Source of the DNA: Gilliamella sp. ESL0405
Lineage (GTDB): Bacteria > Pseudomonadota > Gammaproteobacteria > Enterobacterales > Orbaceae
Direction of reading: 5' to 3'
Assembly (NCBI RefSeq): GCF_019469205.1
Contig: NZ_CP048265.1
Coordinates: forward strand, 1-64,000
DNA: 64,000 nucleotides
Both the position numbers and the translations under genes were made by a program. A model generated the notes under the pieces. That model ran no database searches and had not been told where the DNA came from. It was given only the letters and a program-made list of their open reading frames with translations. Below are positions 1-8,671 of the stretch, piece after piece (position 1 is the first letter of the stretch; the number at the start of each line of letters is the position of its first letter).

Positions 1-10
1 TGTCACAGAG

Positions 11-19
11 TTATCCACA
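11..19 (+). promoter_or_regulatory. DnaA box (TTATCCACA)
   Basis: An exact match to the strong DnaA box TTATCCACA lies ten bases into the window. Only one is visible, so this is not evidence for an origin here. It is followed by AT-rich DNA and, about 900 bp later, by hda, whose product regulates DnaA. The link to hda is only positional. Confidence 0.4.
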
Positions 20-505
20 AAAATTAAGTTTGATCGCTTGTTTTTTGTCCGGTTTTCTTGCAATTTTTCTTCTTGAATAAGAACAATAATAAATAACATA
101 ACTCTATTTGATAGCATTACATATTATAAATGCGTGTATAAAATAAGTTAGTCTGACGGTAAAAGTGTAATTGAAACAGATAATGAAAAAGTAGTGATCA
201 AAAAATTCATTTATTCAATAAACGCTATTTCAAAAAACCATTAAGATCTCAGGCAATATACAATCAAGCTGATCCTTTTTGGGCTGGCGTTATCGAAGTA
301 ATCTAAATCTAAAATAATGCGAAAAATTCTGTGTGAAATTGCTCAAAGCCAATAGGAATCATTACAAGATATTGCAATAAAGAATAAATATGCTAAGTTG
401 CCTATAAAGGCAATATCAGATTTACTTTAAGTTGCTGTAAATGATTATCTTTAATAAAGCACAATAGATGTTAATAAGATTAATTCACAAGTGTTAGGAA
501 TTTAT
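20..505. other. AT-rich stretch with decayed coding remnants
   Basis: No intact gene is visible in these 486 bases. From about 319 there is a plus-strand frame of about 40 codons that looks protein-like but is broken by one TAG after 12 codons. Another short open stretch ends near 304. Together with the EexN-like gene that follows, this could be the worn edge of an integrated or conjugative element. I cannot name the original genes. Confidence 0.3.
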
Positions 506-727
506 ATGAAAAAGATACTAATATTAATTACTGTCATGTTTTTATTCGGATGTAATGAGAAGACCTATACTGTAGAAGACTTCAAAAATAACAAAGAACT
601 ACTTGATGAGTACCGTAAAAAATGTATCAACGGTGAAATTTATGGTGATAGCTTAAATTGTCAAAACTCGCACAAAGCCCTAATTTTACTTAACAGACCA
701 ACTAATACTGGAAAATGGACTGATTAA
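506..727 (+). CDS. EexN-like small lipoprotein (entry exclusion type)
   Basis: The product is a 73-residue lipoprotein. It has a lysine-rich start, a short hydrophobic stretch and a lipobox ending FLFGC at residues 12-16, so it should be lipidated and sit in the periplasmic leaflet of a membrane. The mature part has the EexN pattern: a T-V-E-D-F-like motif just after the Cys, then two more Cys in a charged stretch. EexN proteins are linked to conjugative elements, where they block redundant DNA entry. The ATG at 506 is preferred over an upstream in-frame start because of the AGGA upstream and the signal peptide. No other transfer genes are nearby, so it is probably a relic or orphan. Confidence 0.5.
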   Translation: MKKILILITVMFLFGCNEKTYTVEDFKNNKELLDEYRKKCINGEIYGDSLNCQNSHKALILLNRPTNTGKWTD

Positions 728-939
728 TTTAAGATTATGACATTTAAGCGCATAAAAATCACACATGTGGCTTTTAAAGTTCTATCTGTGATAAGTCTAT
801 AGCGTTAATTTGCTCTTTATTTATTATAAACTTATCATCTTGTATTATAATTCTCTCTCCTTTTTATATGAAAGTGATTGATTTTTATAAAAGCAAATTT
901 ATACTTATCATGTATGTATTTTTATTGTGAGGTTACTTT

Positions 940-1623
940 ATTACTCTTTCACAGTTACCTTTACCTTTTTCATCACCTAATAATGAAACCTTTGATAGTT
1001 TTTATGTAGGTGATAATCAATTATTGCTTGAATCATTACAAACCTTATTTGATAAGGAAGGTTTTAGTGTCTTTTATTTATGGTCGGCTAGCGCTGCTGG
1101 TCGGACGCATTTATTACATGCAGCAAGTCAAAATAAATTAGCGAGTTATATTCCTTTAAAACAGTATTATCACCTTGTTCCCGAAATTTTACAGGGGTTA
1201 GATAATTATGATTTAGTCTGTCTAGATGATATTGATGCTATTGCCGGACATCGTCATTGGGAAGAGGCTATTTTCGATCTATTTAATCGTTTAACCGAAA
1301 AAAATATTAGTAAGTTGTTAATTACCGCCAGTGCACCGCCAAGACAGATCGCTTTTACGCTACCGGATTTAGTTTCCAGATTGACATGGGGGCAAGTTTA
1401 TCAATTAAAACAACTTAGTGATGATGATAAACTTAAAGCACTGCAATTAAGAGCACAGTTAAGTGGTTTTGAATTATCAACCGAAGTGGGTTTATTCTTA
1501 TTAAAACGTGTTAATCGTGATATGCGAACACTATTTTCTTTACTGGAAAAGTTTGAGGTAGCAACGTTAGCTCAACAACGTAAATTAACCATTCCTTTTA
1601 TTAAACATATTTTGGATTTGTAA
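940..1623 (+). CDS. hda: Hda, DnaA regulatory inactivator (apparent ATT start)
   Basis: Hda is the AAA+ partner of the beta clamp that stimulates ATP hydrolysis by DnaA and so limits re-initiation. The clamp-binding motif QLPLPF lies at residues 5-10, matching its N-terminal place in the family. An AAA+ nucleotide-binding loop (SASAAGRTH) follows near residue 50, then LVCLDDIDAIAG and a C-terminal lid. No ATG, GTG or TTG precedes the clamp motif in frame. The frame opens after a TGA at 928, and ATT at 940 lies 7 nt after GAGG, giving 227 residues, close to the E. coli length. The next usable start (TTG 1024) would remove the clamp motif. The HAD gene follows after 1 nt, so the two are probably co-transcribed. 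Confidence 0.85.
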   Translation: MTLSQLPLPFSSPNNETFDSFYVGDNQLLLESLQTLFDKEGFSVFYLWSASAAGRTHLLHAASQNKLASYIPLKQYYHLVPEILQGLDNYDLVCLDDIDAIAGHRHWEEAIFDLFNRLTEKNISKLLITASAPPRQIAFTLPDLVSRLTWGQVYQLKQLSDDDKLKALQLRAQLSGFELSTEVGLFLLKRVNRDMRTLFSLLEKFEVATLAQQRKLTIPFIKHILDL

Positions 1624-1624
1624 A

Positions 1625-2404
1625 ATGAGTAAAAAACCTGAAGCTATCGTTTTTTTTGATTTAGATGGCACATTATTTAACAGTCAAGTTGATGTATTAC
1701 CTAGCTCTTATCAAGCCATAGAAAAGTTAAAGCAAAATAATATTATACCAATGCTCGCAACGGGCCGTACTCCTTGTGAGGTGGCTAATTTAATGCGAAC
1801 AACACATATCAATTCGATTGTTGGTATGAATGGGCAAGTTGTGGTCTATCAAGGGGAAGTTGTTTACACCAATAACATAGATAAAAATGTTATAACCCGT
1901 ATTTATGAATTTTCACAGCAGCAAATGAATATTCCTTTAGCATTTTATAATTATAAAACGATGAGGGTTTCGGAAAATAGCCAGCCTGCGAACACTTTTT
2001 ACCACTATTTAAAACAAGAAGTGCCACCAGTTGATGATCAGATCTATTTAAAAGAACCTATTCAAATGCTATTGCTACTTTGTGAGCAGGGCGAAGCTAA
2101 TTATCGTGATGTTTTCCCGGAGTTAACCTTTATTCGTAATACCCCTTATTGTGTTGATGTCTTTAATCACGGTGGCTCAAAAGGAAATGGTATTAATGAG
2201 CTGTTAAAAACCAAAGGATTTACTGATGTGCCCACTTACGCTTTTGGTGATGGTATGAATGACTTTGAAATGTTTTTAACTGTTGATCATCCTATTGCAA
2301 TGGGTAATGCGGTCGATGATTTGAAAGCGCAAGCTGAATATATTACCGATACCAATGATAATGATGGCATTGCTAAAGCGTTGCAAAAATTTGGGTTAAT
2401 CTAA
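1625..2404 (+). CDS. Cof-type HAD-IIB sugar-phosphate phosphatase
   Basis: This 259-residue HAD hydrolase has motif I FFDLDGTLFNS at residues 10-20, motif II around LATGRT near 46, and motif IV GDGMNDFEMF near 208. The C2B cap lies between motifs II and III, which marks the Cof/YidA subfamily. Such enzymes are cytoplasmic Mg-dependent phosphatases of sugar phosphates or cofactors, and the substrate cannot be read from sequence. It starts 1 nt after the hda stop, so the pair probably forms a small operon closed by the hairpin at 2416. Confidence 0.85.
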   Translation: MSKKPEAIVFFDLDGTLFNSQVDVLPSSYQAIEKLKQNNIIPMLATGRTPCEVANLMRTTHINSIVGMNGQVVVYQGEVVYTNNIDKNVITRIYEFSQQQMNIPLAFYNYKTMRVSENSQPANTFYHYLKQEVPPVDDQIYLKEPIQMLLLLCEQGEANYRDVFPELTFIRNTPYCVDVFNHGGSKGNGINELLKTKGFTDVPTYAFGDGMNDFEMFLTVDHPIAMGNAVDDLKAQAEYITDTNDNDGIAKALQKFGLI

Positions 2405-2415
2405 TCAATAGCTAT

Positions 2416-2452
2416 AAAAAATCATCTAATATAAACAATTAGATGATTTTTT
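2416..2452. terminator. Bidirectional rho-independent terminator
   Basis: ATCATCTAA and TTAGATGAT form a 9-bp stem with a 9-nt loop, flanked by an A run on the left and a T run on the right. It can serve both the plus-strand HAD gene and the converging minus-strand transporter. Confidence 0.8.
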
Positions 2453-2472
2453 AGTTGCGTTTTTATTTGTGC

Positions 2473-3975
2473 TTAATGATGTTTGAAACCAACATTATTA
2501 TTACCAAAACAGTTGTCGTAATCATATCCGGTTAACTCTTTGACTAATTGTCTTATTTCCGGTGTAGCATCTTGTTTTTTACCACCATTTTTAAGTCTAT
2601 CAAGTTCTTGAATAATCTGGGCGTGGGTGCCTTTATCCAATTTCATTCGATAAGTGAAGATAATACCTAAAATCGCCATGCCGCATACCCCAAATATCAT
2701 CACCATATTAATAGCAGTAACGGCGCTTTCTGGTTGTACGGTGTTGACGCCTGAGACAAATCCGGAAAACTTCAAAACAAGCCCAAGAATAAAGACAATG
2801 GTTGCACGCATTAATTTACCGGCCATTGTCATCGCCCCTGCATAAATACCTTCACGACGTCTTCCGGTAAGGACTTCGTCGATATCAGCTAAAAACGTAT
2901 ACACACTCCAAGGAATATAGTAAACACCGCCGGTACCTAATCCAAACCAAATTGTAATGCCAATGACGATCCAAGTTACATGTGGCATATTTAGATAATA
3001 GATACCAATATAGCCAATTACCGATGAGATAACGATCAATATGGCGATAACAAACGGTCTTTTAAATCCACGTTTTACGCACCATGCCATAAAAAATGCG
3101 GTTGAAATTAATTGACAGATACTACTTAGACTATTCATTTCTGATACAAATGTTTTCGGTTGTCCTAAGTTAAAAACCACAAAGTAGGTAAATGTTGCAG
3201 CAAATAGCCATTCAGCGCCAAAACCAAATAAATACATACCTAAATGATTTCGGAAGGTTTTTAAACGGAATGTTGAAAACACATCAGAAAATAATTTTAC
3301 AATACTTTCCCAAAGACCGGATGTGGTTTCATCTTCAATTTCATCGGCTGGTTTTTCCCAACTATTGGCATAAAGCATAATCAGCGCAATAGCCATGATA
3401 GTTGCATAAGTGATACCGGTAAGTAAGAATGGTAATGGTGAATCTTTGCCTTTAAATAGATAGAAAAATACCCCCGGGATTGCCGCAGCTAAGAAGTTAG
3501 CAACTTTACCAAACATCGCTTTAGAACCTGCCAGATAAGTTCTTTGATCGAAGTTTTTAGTCATCTCTACCGGTAAGGTATTATATGGAATCATAATCAT
3601 GGTATAGATGAATTCAAATAGAATATAGGTGGTTAAGTAGTACCAAAAATTCATGCCATCAATCCATAATAATGGATAAATAATCATGCAAGGAATGGCT
3701 AACAAAATAAAAAATCGACGGCGACCAAAGCGACGTCCTAATTTAGTATGATTAAAATTATCCGTGATAAATCCCATTAAAGGATTTAAGATAACATCTA
3801 AATAGGTCGCTATTGAAAATATTAACGTTGCTTGAAAAGCCGAAAGGCCACAGAAGGTTGTATAAAAGTAAAGTAGCCAAGCCGCACTAATCGCCAGCGC
3901 TCCACTTCCTATCAAGTTACCACTCCCATACGAAAATCGAGTTAGTGTGGTTATCTTTTTTTGATTGTCAGCCAT
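2473..3975 (-). CDS. togT: GPH-family oligogalacturonide symporter (TogT-like)
   Basis: This is a 500-residue inner-membrane transporter of the glycoside-pentoside-hexuronide:cation symporter family. About 12 hydrophobic segments are visible, with the family-typical GRRFGRRRFF cytoplasmic loop near residue 83 and an early conserved Asp (TYLDVILNPLMG). TogT, a GPH protein in Dickeya, imports oligogalacturonides, and the divergent porin-pectinase operon makes that the most likely substrate here. Other glycuronides remain possible. The gene is transcribed away from the porin, and a putative KdgR-like operator sits 18 bp upstream of its start. Confidence 0.75.
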   Translation of the reverse strand: MADNQKKITTLTRFSYGSGNLIGSGALAISAAWLLYFYTTFCGLSAFQATLIFSIATYLDVILNPLMGFITDNFNHTKLGRRFGRRRFFILLAIPCMIIYPLLWIDGMNFWYYLTTYILFEFIYTMIMIPYNTLPVEMTKNFDQRTYLAGSKAMFGKVANFLAAAIPGVFFYLFKGKDSPLPFLLTGITYATIMAIALIMLYANSWEKPADEIEDETTSGLWESIVKLFSDVFSTFRLKTFRNHLGMYLFGFGAEWLFAATFTYFVVFNLGQPKTFVSEMNSLSSICQLISTAFFMAWCVKRGFKRPFVIAILIVISSVIGYIGIYYLNMPHVTWIVIGITIWFGLGTGGVYYIPWSVYTFLADIDEVLTGRRREGIYAGAMTMAGKLMRATIVFILGLVLKFSGFVSGVNTVQPESAVTAINMVMIFGVCGMAILGIIFTYRMKLDKGTHAQIIQELDRLKNGGKKQDATPEIRQLVKELTGYDYDNCFGNNNVGFKHH

Positions 3976-3992
3976 AAATCTCTTTCCTTTAA

Positions 3993-4010
3993 TAATGAAA
4001 TGCTGTTTTA
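3993..4010. promoter_or_regulatory. Putative KdgR-type operator upstream of togT
   Basis: TAATGAAATGCTGTTTTA resembles the KdgR box pattern (TGAAA-N-TTTCA, an imperfect palindrome). Its reverse complement matches 15 of 18 bases with the site at 4227 before the porin gene. A KdgR gene lies in the same locus at 14603, which supports the assignment. Binding is inferred. Confidence 0.5.
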
Positions 4011-4069
4011 AAAATATTATCTAAAGAATACTAAATTTATTGAAATTTACTTTAAATTTTTTTAAGAAA

Positions 4070-4085
4070 TGTGATATGGGTAACA
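4070..4085. promoter_or_regulatory. CRP-like site (TGTGA-N6-TAACA)
   Basis: TGTGATATGGGTAACA has a perfect left half and a 3-of-5 right half of the CRP consensus TGTGA-N6-TCACA. It lies in the togT/porin divergent region. A second copy with the same half-sites is at 4184, suggesting one site per promoter. Confidence 0.45.
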
Positions 4086-4183
4086 ATTTATTTGTTTTTT
4101 AAAGATTAATTTATCGTGACAAGTAAAAATAAAATGATAACTATCATATAGTTGAAAAAAATTTATCACTGTTTATCTAAACT

Positions 4184-4199
4184 GTGATCTTATTAACAG
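4184..4199. promoter_or_regulatory. CRP-like site (TGTGA-N6-TAACA) near porin promoter
   Basis: TGTGATCTTATTAACA has the same halves as the site at 4070. It lies 44 bp (centre to centre) upstream of the putative KdgR operator at 4227, giving the CRP activator plus KdgR repressor arrangement known from pectinase genes of Dickeya. Confidence 0.45.
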
Positions 4200-4226
4200 A
4201 AAAATAGATCAAAAACATAAAAAATA

Positions 4227-4244
4227 TAAAACAGTATTTCAAAA
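4227..4244. promoter_or_regulatory. Putative KdgR-type operator upstream of porin operon
   Basis: TAAAACAGTATTTCAAAA lies 27 bp before the porin start codon and is nearly the reverse complement of the site at 3993. The position is right for blocking transcription of the porin-paeY-pel-pelX operon until KDG-type inducer accumulates. Confidence 0.5.
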
Positions 4245-4271
4245 ATAAGAATTAGGGATAAGGTGACAGTG

Positions 4272-5840
4272 ATGCGTCATATAAAATTAAAAAAAATTTC
4301 TTTAATGGTGTTTATTTCGACATTTTCGGCATATGCATTTGCCGGCTCAGGCCAAACGACTTTTCAATATGAGCATAATTGGAAATCGATGGATCGAATT
4401 CATGCTGATACTTTGAAGTTAATTCATAAAACAGATGATAATTGGCAATTTGAATTTAAGTTTGGTGTAACCGAAGGTGGCGGAAATAAACGCGATACTT
4501 TATATGATGATATGTATGGTGGATCTGGTGGGGTCGTTATTCAAAAAGCATTTAATCTTCCTAATGGCTTTGGATCGTTAATTCCAGCATTAGAATTAGG
4601 CTTTGGTAAAGATTTAACGCTTTATCAACCAGGTTTAAAGTACAGTTATAAATTTAATAGTGACTGGTCAAGTAGCTTACGTTATCGCTATGAATGGAAA
4701 AAAATATCTCAATCAGAGCGCTATAAAACGGCCAAAATTGCCGGTAATCGGATCAAATATCTTGCAAGCAGTAATACCGGAAGGCACCGTTTAGATTGGG
4801 CGTTAAACTATTCAGGATTAAAACGACTTAATCTTGCCTATACCTTTAATTATTATATCGGTGATTTTACCAATGACTCTTATAAAGTGGTAAATAACAA
4901 GCTGGTTAAAAATAAATATAAAGCTTATAACAACAAAAAAACTGATTATGAGCAAGAATTTAAAATAACGTATAACTACTCAAAACTATTTCGCCCCTAT
5001 TTTTCGATTTCCGATGTTTCTAAAAATAAAACAACAGATACCAGACAGGCTAAATTTAAAGTTGGCTTCAACTACAATTTTGGGCAATCAAATAGCGCTG
5101 CGCCTAATTTTGCTTATAAAACCTTTTTCAAATATATGCATAATTATGGGCTAAATTCCCACTACCATAGCGATAATTTTGGCTTGCATCTCGACTTTGC
5201 TAACAAAGGTTATTTAGGCATCGGAATTAGTACTTATAATCAAATGAAAAACAAAATGTTTTTCGAAAATTTAGTTTCCAGTCATTATCAAATGTATGGC
5301 GGTTACCATTTCTACCTTGCTGATAATTGGGTGTTGACCCCGAATATGGAAGTAAGATTCTATTCAGGCGGCGGCTATAAAGCGAAAAATAAAGAAAATA
5401 TTCCACATTATCAATTAGGTGATGTGAGTGACTCACAACGTCCGGGAATGCGATATGCACCAGCATTGAAACTAACTTGGTTAGCAACTGACGATCTTTC
5501 ATTGTATGGTCAGTATCGATTTGAATATCGCAAGGTTTCGCGTAGTAAGCGTGAAGATAGTGTTCAAGGCTATGTTAATAACCGTTCGCGTAATCGTTTT
5601 GATATTGGCGCCAATTATGCTTTATCAACTGATTGGAATATTGGATACCGATTTGCTTATTTTAGAGCTAACTATGTATTACAAAATGATAAAAAGCATG
5701 ACTACCAACAAGAAATAGATATCAATTGGCAAGCCACAAAAGATTGGCAAATTAATTTTGCAGCAGAAGATGTTGCGAAAAAAGTTCACTCTGATGCAAG
5801 GGAAACCAAATTGGGATTGGGATTAAGTTACCTATTTTAA
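4272..5840 (+). CDS. kdgM: Double-length KdgM-like oligogalacturonate porin
   Basis: This outer-membrane beta-barrel protein has 522 residues. A signal peptide ends AYAFA near residue 24. The rest consists of alternating aromatic/polar strands and ends in SYLF with a terminal Phe, as outer-membrane proteins do. KdgM proteins are about 235 residues. This one contains two KdgM-like halves, roughly 25-272 (closing FKVGFNYNF) and 280-522 (closing LGLGLSYLF), with matching internal order of motifs (YRYEW/YRFEY, R-R-D-G/A-NY, YEQEF/YQQEI). It could be one large barrel or two joined 12-strand barrels. ATG 4272 lies 8 nt after AAGG; the GTG at 4263 is less likely. It is the first gene of the pectinase operon. 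Confidence 0.75.
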   Translation: MRHIKLKKISLMVFISTFSAYAFAGSGQTTFQYEHNWKSMDRIHADTLKLIHKTDDNWQFEFKFGVTEGGGNKRDTLYDDMYGGSGGVVIQKAFNLPNGFGSLIPALELGFGKDLTLYQPGLKYSYKFNSDWSSSLRYRYEWKKISQSERYKTAKIAGNRIKYLASSNTGRHRLDWALNYSGLKRLNLAYTFNYYIGDFTNDSYKVVNNKLVKNKYKAYNNKKTDYEQEFKITYNYSKLFRPYFSISDVSKNKTTDTRQAKFKVGFNYNFGQSNSAAPNFAYKTFFKYMHNYGLNSHYHSDNFGLHLDFANKGYLGIGISTYNQMKNKMFFENLVSSHYQMYGGYHFYLADNWVLTPNMEVRFYSGGGYKAKNKENIPHYQLGDVSDSQRPGMRYAPALKLTWLATDDLSLYGQYRFEYRKVSRSKREDSVQGYVNNRSRNRFDIGANYALSTDWNIGYRFAYFRANYVLQNDKKHDYQQEIDINWQATKDWQINFAAEDVAKKVHSDARETKLGLGLSYLF

Positions 5841-5891
5841 TTTTGCTTTGAGCGATCCAAATCATAGTAAAACTTATTTTGGGGTGAAAAT

Positions 5892-7454
5892 ATGATAAAA
5901 AAATCAATTTTAGGCTTTTCAATGCTGGCTTTGCTGGCCACTGAGACCAATGCCAGCACCTTATTACAAGGTCATGTTTATGTGAATAAACCGATTGCTA
6001 ATACTGTAGTGACCATTCGTGATGCCAATAATAAAACCTTGAAAGTGACAACCGATGATCAAGGATTTTATCAACAAGATGTTTCACAATTATCAGCCCC
6101 ATTGGTGCTATTTGCTGATAACAATTTATTGAATCGAGCTGTGCAAAAGGGCGTTTGTGCCGGCAACTGTATTGTTGCAATGGTGAGTTCATTACAACAA
6201 GATCAGGTTAACACTGCCAATATTAATCCATTAACCGACTATTTTGTTAGCGAAGTAGCGAAGCAAATTTCGCTTGTTGGTCCTGAGCAACTGATTGAAC
6301 AAAGCGTTATATCGCCAATAAGTGACGATATTTTAACTAAAGCAGAAGAACAATTACATACGCTTTTTGATCAGGGTTTACGTCAAGCCGGGATCGCCGA
6401 TCGATTATTTGATCCTGTGAGCACAAATGATCCTGCCCTAAACCGTTTACTCGATCTTATTATTTTCAATCGAGGCTATCACTCGGCCAGTGGCGAGGTG
6501 GGCGCAACTGTTTTGTTGGATATGCGTTTTAAACCGATAAGTCAACAATCGGTTTTTGATTATGATCGTGCTGTTAAACAAAAAGAGGAAAATATTAAAG
6601 CTAAAAAACGTATTTTTATTGTTGGTGATTCAACCGCATCTAACTATGATCTCAACGTTTATCCAAGAATGGGGTGGGGACAAGTATTTGACCAGCTTCT
6701 TGATAAACAAGCCAATATTGTTGTGATAAATAGTGCACAATCGGGGCGCTCCAGCCGTAGTTTTGAGGCAGAAGGTTGGTTTGATCTGATCAAACCGCTC
6801 ATGCAAAAAGGCGATTATTTGTTTATCGCTTTTGGTCATAACGATGAAAAATGTGATGCAAGCAATGTCAAACGAGGGCAAGCTGATGTCAGTCATTTAT
6901 GTACTTACCCTAACGATGCTAATAATCATAAGCAGTATCCGGCAGATAAGGTAAGTATGTCTTTTCAAACCTCCCTTGAGCGTTATATAAATTTTGCTAA
7001 ACAAAAGCAAATGACCCCTGTATTAATGACGCCGGTTACTCGATTTCGTGATGCCAATAATAAAATTGCTTATCAAAATCAAAGCACTTTGCCAGTAAGC
7101 CATATGCATTACACCAGTAATAAACCGGGTTTTGCTTATTTTGGTGATTATGCCAATACCATTAAATATACCGCTAACGCTAATCAAGTTGCACTCATTG
7201 ATTTAGAGACATTGAGTATCGAATTTGCTAACTTACATAAACATGATTGGCAATCTTACTGGTTAGTTATCGATCCGAATAATCCAAACTACCCATACTA
7301 CAAAACACAGTCAACAGGGGTGATAGATCATCCAGATACGACACATTTTCAAGAAAAAGGCGCATTAGCTATCGCCAAAATTATTGCTAATGCCATAAAT
7401 AACGATCCTTGGTTACAACAAGGAATCACTTTTGATCAAAGTCAGATAAACTAA
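5892..7454 (+). CDS. paeY: Pectin acetylesterase, SGNH family CE12 (PaeY-like)
   Basis: The 520-residue exported enzyme removes acetyl groups from pectin, making it accessible to lyases. It has an N-terminal signal peptide, a beta-sandwich-like region with VTIRDANNKTLKVTTD (residues about 40-60), and a C-terminal SGNH hydrolase domain. Block I is GDSTAS near residue 245 with the nucleophile Ser. GRSSRSF follows near 287, then FGHND near 315, and the catalytic Asp-His pair lies in HPDTTHF near 482. These are the marks of the rhamnogalacturonan/pectin acetylesterase (CE12) group to which Dickeya PaeY belongs. It lies 51 bp after the porin and 18 bp before the PL1 lyase, in one operon. Confidence 0.8.
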   Translation: MIKKSILGFSMLALLATETNASTLLQGHVYVNKPIANTVVTIRDANNKTLKVTTDDQGFYQQDVSQLSAPLVLFADNNLLNRAVQKGVCAGNCIVAMVSSLQQDQVNTANINPLTDYFVSEVAKQISLVGPEQLIEQSVISPISDDILTKAEEQLHTLFDQGLRQAGIADRLFDPVSTNDPALNRLLDLIIFNRGYHSASGEVGATVLLDMRFKPISQQSVFDYDRAVKQKEENIKAKKRIFIVGDSTASNYDLNVYPRMGWGQVFDQLLDKQANIVVINSAQSGRSSRSFEAEGWFDLIKPLMQKGDYLFIAFGHNDEKCDASNVKRGQADVSHLCTYPNDANNHKQYPADKVSMSFQTSLERYINFAKQKQMTPVLMTPVTRFRDANNKIAYQNQSTLPVSHMHYTSNKPGFAYFGDYANTIKYTANANQVALIDLETLSIEFANLHKHDWQSYWLVIDPNNPNYPYYKTQSTGVIDHPDTTHFQEKGALAIAKIIANAINNDPWLQQGITFDQSQIN

Positions 7455-7472
7455 TAAAAAGGTATTTGTTAA

Positions 7473-8639
7473 ATGAAAAAATTAATCATTGCGCTATTCA
7501 TTCCTTTGGCAATTAATTCATCTATTGCAGCATGCCATGCATTATCTCCTTCACCTATCAAAATTAGCGAAGCTCGTGATGTTGCACCTAGAGACGGTTT
7601 TGGTGGTTATGATTTAGCGACAAATACCGGCACGATCGGTGGTGCTAAAGCAAATGAAAAAATGATCTTTATGGTGAGTAACAAACAAGATCTTTTAGAT
7701 GCGATTGCGATCAATAAAAATCAGCCTCGTATTATTCAAGTTTCCGGGATCATTGATCTTAGTGAAAATAAGCCGTACCAAAATTTTGACGATCAAAAAT
7801 CACGATCCTTAATCAAACTACCAAGCAATACAACATTAATCGGTATTGGCAATAATGCTGGATTTATTCATGGTTCGATAGTGCTATCAAACGTTAGTAA
7901 TGTCATCATCCGTAATTTGAAGATTGAAGCCCCCGTTGATGTTGAGCCGAAATTTGAAGAGGGTGATGGCTGGAACGCCGAATGGGATGGCATTAATATT
8001 ATCACTTCAAGCTATATCTGGATCGATCATGTCACTTTTACCGACGGCCAATTTACCGACGATAAATATCAAGAAAAAGCAGGTTACAAATATGTACAAC
8101 ACGATGGTTTATTAGACATTAAGCGTGGTAGTGATTTTATTACAGTTTCTTATTGCTTGTTTGAAAACCATGATAAAACCATGTTAATTGGTCACAGTGA
8201 TAAAAACGCCGAGCAAGATGAAAACAAATTAAATATCACGCTTCATCATAATGTTTTTTCTGATATTGGCCAACGTGCTCCAAGGATTAGATTTGGCAAG
8301 GTCCATATGTATAACAATCTCTTTAAAGGCACTGTTGATACATCTAAAACTGCCTATCCTTATCTTTATTCAATCGGTTTAGGTTATAAAGGCAGCGTTC
8401 TTTCAGAAAAGAATCAATTTATGATTACTGGCCTGAAAGACAGTTGCAAAATAGTCAAACAGTTTAAAGGCAATAATCTTCAAGATAACCACTCTTTATT
8501 CAATCAATCAACGGTTAATTGGTCGTCGTGCGGCTTTGATAATAAGGTAACTTGGTCTGTTCCTTATCAATACACGCTAGATGATGCTAAGTTTTTTGCT
8601 AAGCAATACTCACGCTTAGTAGGTAATGGAAAGCTTTAA
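7473..8639 (+). CDS. Pectate lyase, polysaccharide lyase family 1
   Basis: The 388-residue secreted lyase cleaves polygalacturonate by beta-elimination. A signal peptide covers about the first 20 residues. PL1 hallmarks follow: YIWIDHVTF near 187, the calcium-site region QHDGLLDIKRGSD near 210, and RAPRIRFGKVH near 268 with the catalytic Arg. The repeated Asn/Val-rich turns fit a right-handed beta-helix. Length fits classical Pel enzymes, but I cannot assign it to a specific Dickeya Pel isoform. It is the third gene of the operon, 18 bp after paeY and 32 bp before pelX. Confidence 0.85.
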   Translation: MKKLIIALFIPLAINSSIAACHALSPSPIKISEARDVAPRDGFGGYDLATNTGTIGGAKANEKMIFMVSNKQDLLDAIAINKNQPRIIQVSGIIDLSENKPYQNFDDQKSRSLIKLPSNTTLIGIGNNAGFIHGSIVLSNVSNVIIRNLKIEAPVDVEPKFEEGDGWNAEWDGINIITSSYIWIDHVTFTDGQFTDDKYQEKAGYKYVQHDGLLDIKRGSDFITVSYCLFENHDKTMLIGHSDKNAEQDENKLNITLHHNVFSDIGQRAPRIRFGKVHMYNNLFKGTVDTSKTAYPYLYSIGLGYKGSVLSEKNQFMITGLKDSCKIVKQFKGNNLQDNHSLFNQSTVNWSSCGFDNKVTWSVPYQYTLDDAKFFAKQYSRLVGNGKL

Positions 8640-8671
8640 TAATCAGTACAAATAAACTGTTAGGATACATA

